Source: Candidatus Sediminicultor sextus (GTDB lineage: Bacteria; Atribacterota; Phoenicimicrobiia; Phoenicimicrobiales; Phoenicimicrobiaceae). Taken from it: a stretch of DNA of 22,544 nucleotides. A model generated the notes under the pieces. It saw nothing but the letters and a program-made list of their open reading frames with translations, had not been told where the DNA came from and searched no databases. Position 1 is the stretch's first letter. Every line of letters starts with the position of its first letter. This document shows, in pieces, positions 19,851-22,544 of the stretch. The DNA is taken from positions 1 through 22,544 of the forward strand of contig JADBKX010000016.1 of NCBI GenBank assembly GCA_014894735.1, given 5' to 3'. Made by a program: the position numbers and the translations under genes.

Positions 19851-21950
19851 ATGACCAAATATGATATTAATAAAGTAAAAAATATTGCCTTGGTAGGCCA
19901 TGGTGACTCTGGAAAAACCTCACTTACCGAGGCTTTACTTTATGATTCAGGAATGATTACTAGATTGGGAGACATCAAACAGGGTAATACCACTACCGAT
20001 TATGACCCTAGAGAAATAAAGAAAGAAATAACTATCAACCCATCTTTAGCTTATTTAAATTGGAAGGATTTGATGGTAAATATTATAGATACTCCGGGCT
20101 ATCTTGATTTTATCACTGATACCAGATTAAGCCTTAAAGTAGTAGATAGTGCGGTAATAGTTGTATGTGCGGTATCAGGAGTAGAAGTGCAGACTGAAAA
20201 AGTGTGGAATTTTGCTGATGAATATAAACTACCCCGTGCCATTTTTATAAATAAAATGGATCGGGAAAGAGCTGATTTTTACCGAGTAAAGGATATGATT
20301 AATGAAATTTTTGGTTCTTCCGCAATTTCAATACAGTTACCCATTGGTAAGGAAGAAAACTTCCAGGGTATAGTCGATTTAATACAGATGAAAGCCGTGA
20401 TTTATAAAAAATCAGGAGAGGGTAAACCGGTTTTTGAAGAACAAGAAATTCCCCAGGATATGAAAAAAGAGGCAGAATCCTACAGGAAAGAATTAGTAGA
20501 AGCAGTAGCTGAATTTGATGATGAAGTTTTAATGAAGTATTTGGACGGTGAAACTTTGACTAACCAAGAGATTGCTTCTTTGTTAAAACAAGGAATAAAG
20601 GAAGGCAAGATTGTTCCTATGCTTTGCGGATCAGCAACCATGAATTTAGGAATAGAGCTTCTTCTTGATTTTATTGGCGAATACCTTCCTTCTCCATCTG
20701 AGATGCCTCCCATTGCAGCGAAAAATGTAAAAACGTCTTCTGAAGAATTGATAGAAAATACTGTTGATTCCTCCTTTTCTGCTTTTGTTTTCAAAACTGT
20801 AGCCGACCCCTACGTGGGAAATTTAACCTATTTTAGGGTGTATTCAGGGAAATTGCCCGAAGATTCAAATATTTATAATTCCTCAAAAAATGTAGATAAT
20901 AAAGTAGGAAAGATTTATAAAATGCAGGGTAAGAATCAACATTCTATTCCTGAGGTTTATGCGGGAGATATAGCTGCTGTAGCCAAACTTAAGAATACTG
21001 TTACCGGTGATACTTTCTGTGATAAAGATAATCCTGTTTTATTTAAAAAAATAGAATATCCCGAACCAATAATGTTGCTGGCTATCTCTCCTAAAACCAA
21101 GGGAGATGAGGATAAATTAAGTACCGCTCTAAGTAAGATAATTGATGAGGACCCTACGATTAAAATTTATCGCGATGAAGATACCGGAGAGAGTATATTG
21201 GCTGGCATGGGAGAATCCCACCTGGAAGTAATTATTGATACCATGGGAAGTAAATTTGGAGTAGAGGTTGAAAAGAGTACTCCTAAAGTAGGATATAAAG
21301 AAACTATTCGAAAAAAAGTTCAAGTAGAAGGGAAATACAAAAAGCAGTCTGGTGGAAGAGGGCAGTACGGACATTGTTGGTTAGAGCTTGAACCCAAAGG
21401 CAGGGGAGAGGGCTTTGAATTTGTAGATAAAATAGTTGGGGGAGTAATTCCGCGTCAGTATCGTCCTGCAGTGGAAAAAGGCGTGGTTGGAGCAATGAAA
21501 AAAGGAGTATTGGCAGGATATCCTACCGTAGATATAAAGGCTTCTGTTTATGACGGCAGTTATCACCCGGTAGATTCTTCAGAAATGGCTTTCAAAGTAG
21601 CCGGTTCGATGGCTTTTAAGAAAGGAGCAGCAGAAGCTAACCCGGTCTTATTAGAGCCTATTATGGATATAGAAGTAATAGTGCCAAAAGAATATATGGG
21701 AGATATCATTGGAGATTTGAATAGTAAAAGAGGGAAAATAATGGGTATGGAAGAATCTTCAAGCGGAAAACAGGCTATTAAAGCTAAAATACCTCAAGCA
21801 GAAATTTTTAAATATGCTATCGATTTAAGGTCAATTACTCAAGGTAGAGGAACTTTTAGTTTGAAATTTTCCCATTTTGAAGAGGTGCCTACAAATATTT
21901 TACAGGAAATAATTGCTAAAACCAAAGAAGAAGAGGAAGAGAAAAAGTAA
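19851..21950 (+). CDS. EF-G-like translational GTPase (paralogue type)
   Basis: This is a GTPase with the five-domain EF-G layout over 699 residues. GTP motifs: G1 GHGDSGKTS (16-24), G3 DTPGYLDF (80-87), G4 NKMD and G5 CGSA. Domain IV and V features include PKVGYKETI, RGQYGHCWLELEP, GSYHPVDSSEMAFKVAGSMAF and the Q-rich C-terminal sheet RSITQGRGTFSLKF. Two points mark it as the EF-G-like group, not the canonical elongation factor: the effector region lacks RGITI (it reads REIKKEITI), and the catalytic His of DTPGH is Tyr. Such paralogues may act in translocation or ribosome recycling; the role here is unknown. AAGGAGG is about eleven bases before ATG. It has its own promoter. Confidence 0.93.
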   Translation: MTKYDINKVKNIALVGHGDSGKTSLTEALLYDSGMITRLGDIKQGNTTTDYDPREIKKEITINPSLAYLNWKDLMVNIIDTPGYLDFITDTRLSLKVVDSAVIVVCAVSGVEVQTEKVWNFADEYKLPRAIFINKMDRERADFYRVKDMINEIFGSSAISIQLPIGKEENFQGIVDLIQMKAVIYKKSGEGKPVFEEQEIPQDMKKEAESYRKELVEAVAEFDDEVLMKYLDGETLTNQEIASLLKQGIKEGKIVPMLCGSATMNLGIELLLDFIGEYLPSPSEMPPIAAKNVKTSSEELIENTVDSSFSAFVFKTVADPYVGNLTYFRVYSGKLPEDSNIYNSSKNVDNKVGKIYKMQGKNQHSIPEVYAGDIAAVAKLKNTVTGDTFCDKDNPVLFKKIEYPEPIMLLAISPKTKGDEDKLSTALSKIIDEDPTIKIYRDEDTGESILAGMGESHLEVIIDTMGSKFGVEVEKSTPKVGYKETIRKKVQVEGKYKKQSGGRGQYGHCWLELEPKGRGEGFEFVDKIVGGVIPRQYRPAVEKGVVGAMKKGVLAGYPTVDIKASVYDGSYHPVDSSEMAFKVAGSMAFKKGAAEANPVLLEPIMDIEVIVPKEYMGDIIGDLNSKRGKIMGMEESSSGKQAIKAKIPQAEIFKYAIDLRSITQGRGTFSLKFSHFEEVPTNILQEIIAKTKEEEEEKK

Positions 21951-22082
21951 TTTTTAAAAAATTTAAAATATTTTTTTTAAAAAAAGAAGGATTTTTAAAT
22001 TAGATATAGAATATATTATATAAAGATAAAATTATCTATCAATTAACACTAAACATTATCATAAAAAAGGAGGTGAAATAAT

Positions 22083-22151
22083 ATGGAGTGGTATTGGTGG
22101 GCAGCAATTGTTGCAGCAGTAGTGTATTTCTTATTCTATTACGGAGCATAA
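22083..22151 (+). CDS. 22-residue hydrophobic membrane peptide, unknown function
   Basis: ATG 22083 opens a 22-codon frame to TAA at 22149-22151. A near-perfect ribosome site, AAAGGAGGTGA, ends seven bases before the ATG, one of the strongest in the window. The peptide begins MEWYWW, continues with an alanine/valine core (AAIVAAVV) and ends YFLFYYGA: a single membrane-span length with aromatic residues at both ends, as expected at the lipid interface. It is not preceded by another gene for 132 bases and is followed after 63 bases by an intrinsic terminator, so it forms a small unit. I do not recognise a family. Confidence 0.7.
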   Translation: MEWYWWAAIVAAVVYFLFYYGA

Positions 22152-22200
22152 GCAGTATAGAATTAAAAAATGAATTAATATTCAATTACCAAAAATTGAA

Positions 22201-22212
22201 AGAAACGTTTCT
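22201..22212. promoter_or_regulatory. Perfect 12-base palindrome, possible operator
   Basis: AGAAACGTTTCT is an exact inverted repeat with a central CG, the general form of LacI-family operators. It lies between the small peptide gene and the terminator, about 64 bases before the last gene. No binding protein is known here. Confidence 0.3.
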
Positions 22213-22214
22213 GT

Positions 22215-22260
22215 AAGTGCAGGGCAAAGCAAATTGTCCTGCACTTTATTTGTCTTTATT
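22215..22260 (+). terminator. Intrinsic terminator
   Basis: A 13-bp stem, AAGTGCAGGGCAA (22215-22227) with TTGTCCTGCACTT (22234-22246, one G-U pair), has a 6-base loop and is followed by TATTTGTCTTTATT. It ends the transcript of the small peptide gene (and perhaps the EF-G-like gene). Confidence 0.85.
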
Positions 22261-22275
22261 AAAAGGGTGATAGAT

Positions 22276-22544
22276 TTGAAATTAAAAACCAAAAAAAGAT
22301 ATATTTTATTAATTTTGCTTTCTCTTATCTTCTTTGTTAGTCCTTATGAATTAATGGCAGATGAAGAAAACGGGGAAAACAGAATCATTCCTTTAGGAGA
22401 AGTAGATTCATTAAGACTGACGATAAGATTTGGAGCAGGAAAGTTGGGCTTAATTTCCGGACAAGAAGATGTATTTGAAGGTAATTTTCAATATGATAAA
22501 AGTACTGCAGAATTAGATGTCGAAATCAAGGGAGGCCTCCTAGA
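22276..22544 (+). CDS. Exported toast-rack-like protein, N-terminal part
   Basis: The gene is cut by the right edge after about 89 codons. TTG 22276 follows AAAGGGTGA at a five-base gap. A signal peptide is visible: KLKTKKRY, then the hydrophobic ILLILLSLIFFV, with a likely cut near MADE. The mature part reads GEVDSLRLTIRFGAGKLGLISG, then FEGNFQYDKSTAELDVEIKGG; the repeating short beta strands with a GAGKL motif resemble the toast-rack domain of LiaF-type envelope-stress proteins. The family call is tentative because the C-terminal part is missing. A terminator lies just upstream, yet no clear promoter follows it before the start, so expression may depend on read-through or a promoter inside the terminator region. 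Confidence 0.6.
   Translation, partial: MKLKTKKRYILLILLSLIFFVSPYELMADEENGENRIIPLGEVDSLRLTIRFGAGKLGLISGQEDVFEGNFQYDKSTAELDVEIKGGLL

Overview
The window is a stretch of bacterial chromosome, A+T-rich by eye, with housekeeping and metabolic genes in short transcription units and long, repeat-filled spacers. The gene content (NadB/NadA NAD synthesis, an ECF-type folate transporter under a THF riboswitch, a MobB fused to an FeS domain, an EF-G paralogue, FmdB) suggests an anaerobic bacterium of a deep lineage or a Clostridia-like one. Atribacterota would fit, but that is an impression from gene style and base composition. No tRNA, rRNA, CRISPR array, phage gene or intact transposase was seen.

Layout. 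Bases 1-61 hold the last codons of a plus-strand gene. Bases 361-4120 (minus strand) are a complete de novo quinolinate-to-NaMN cluster, nadA-nadB-nadC, with an extended -10 promoter before nadA. Bases 4256-8367 (plus) are guaB (IMP dehydrogenase), a tail-anchored TPR protein, a membrane-dipeptidase-family (M19) enzyme and a fumarylacetoacetase-family hydrolase. Bases 8500-9248 are a THF riboswitch and its folT transporter gene; two zinc-dependent medium-chain dehydrogenases follow (9364-11489). Then come an FlK-like thioesterase and a patatin-like lipase (11731-13181), tail-to-tail with a small FmdB-type zinc ribbon gene. Next are a large exported DUF3352-like protein, a decayed TauE/SafE permease and mobB-FeS (13853-16601). 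After those, trxB with a sugar-isomerase-family TIM barrel (16864-18696), lipA, an EF-G-like GTPase, a 22-residue membrane peptide gene with a very strong ribosome binding site, and the start of an exported toast-rack-like protein cut by the right edge.

How the genes connect. NadA makes quinolinate from the iminoaspartate supplied by NadB, and NadC turns it into nicotinate mononucleotide, so the three genes are one pathway. The riboswitch senses reduced folate and controls its own importer. The other neighbours are mostly unrelated housekeeping functions.

The most unusual feature is in the spacers, not the genes. Almost every long spacer contains degenerate words in strict 7-base or 8-base phase (for example TAGTNNN, CCAATTNN, TATNGAG). 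These arrays sit outside coding sequence and often end just before a Shine-Dalgarno site or at a stop codon. Two spacers about 7 kb apart carry the same roughly 125-base composite in opposite orientation, with a 46-base identical core that folds as a hairpin built from the octamer arrays. I found no new multi-gene defence or biosynthetic system.
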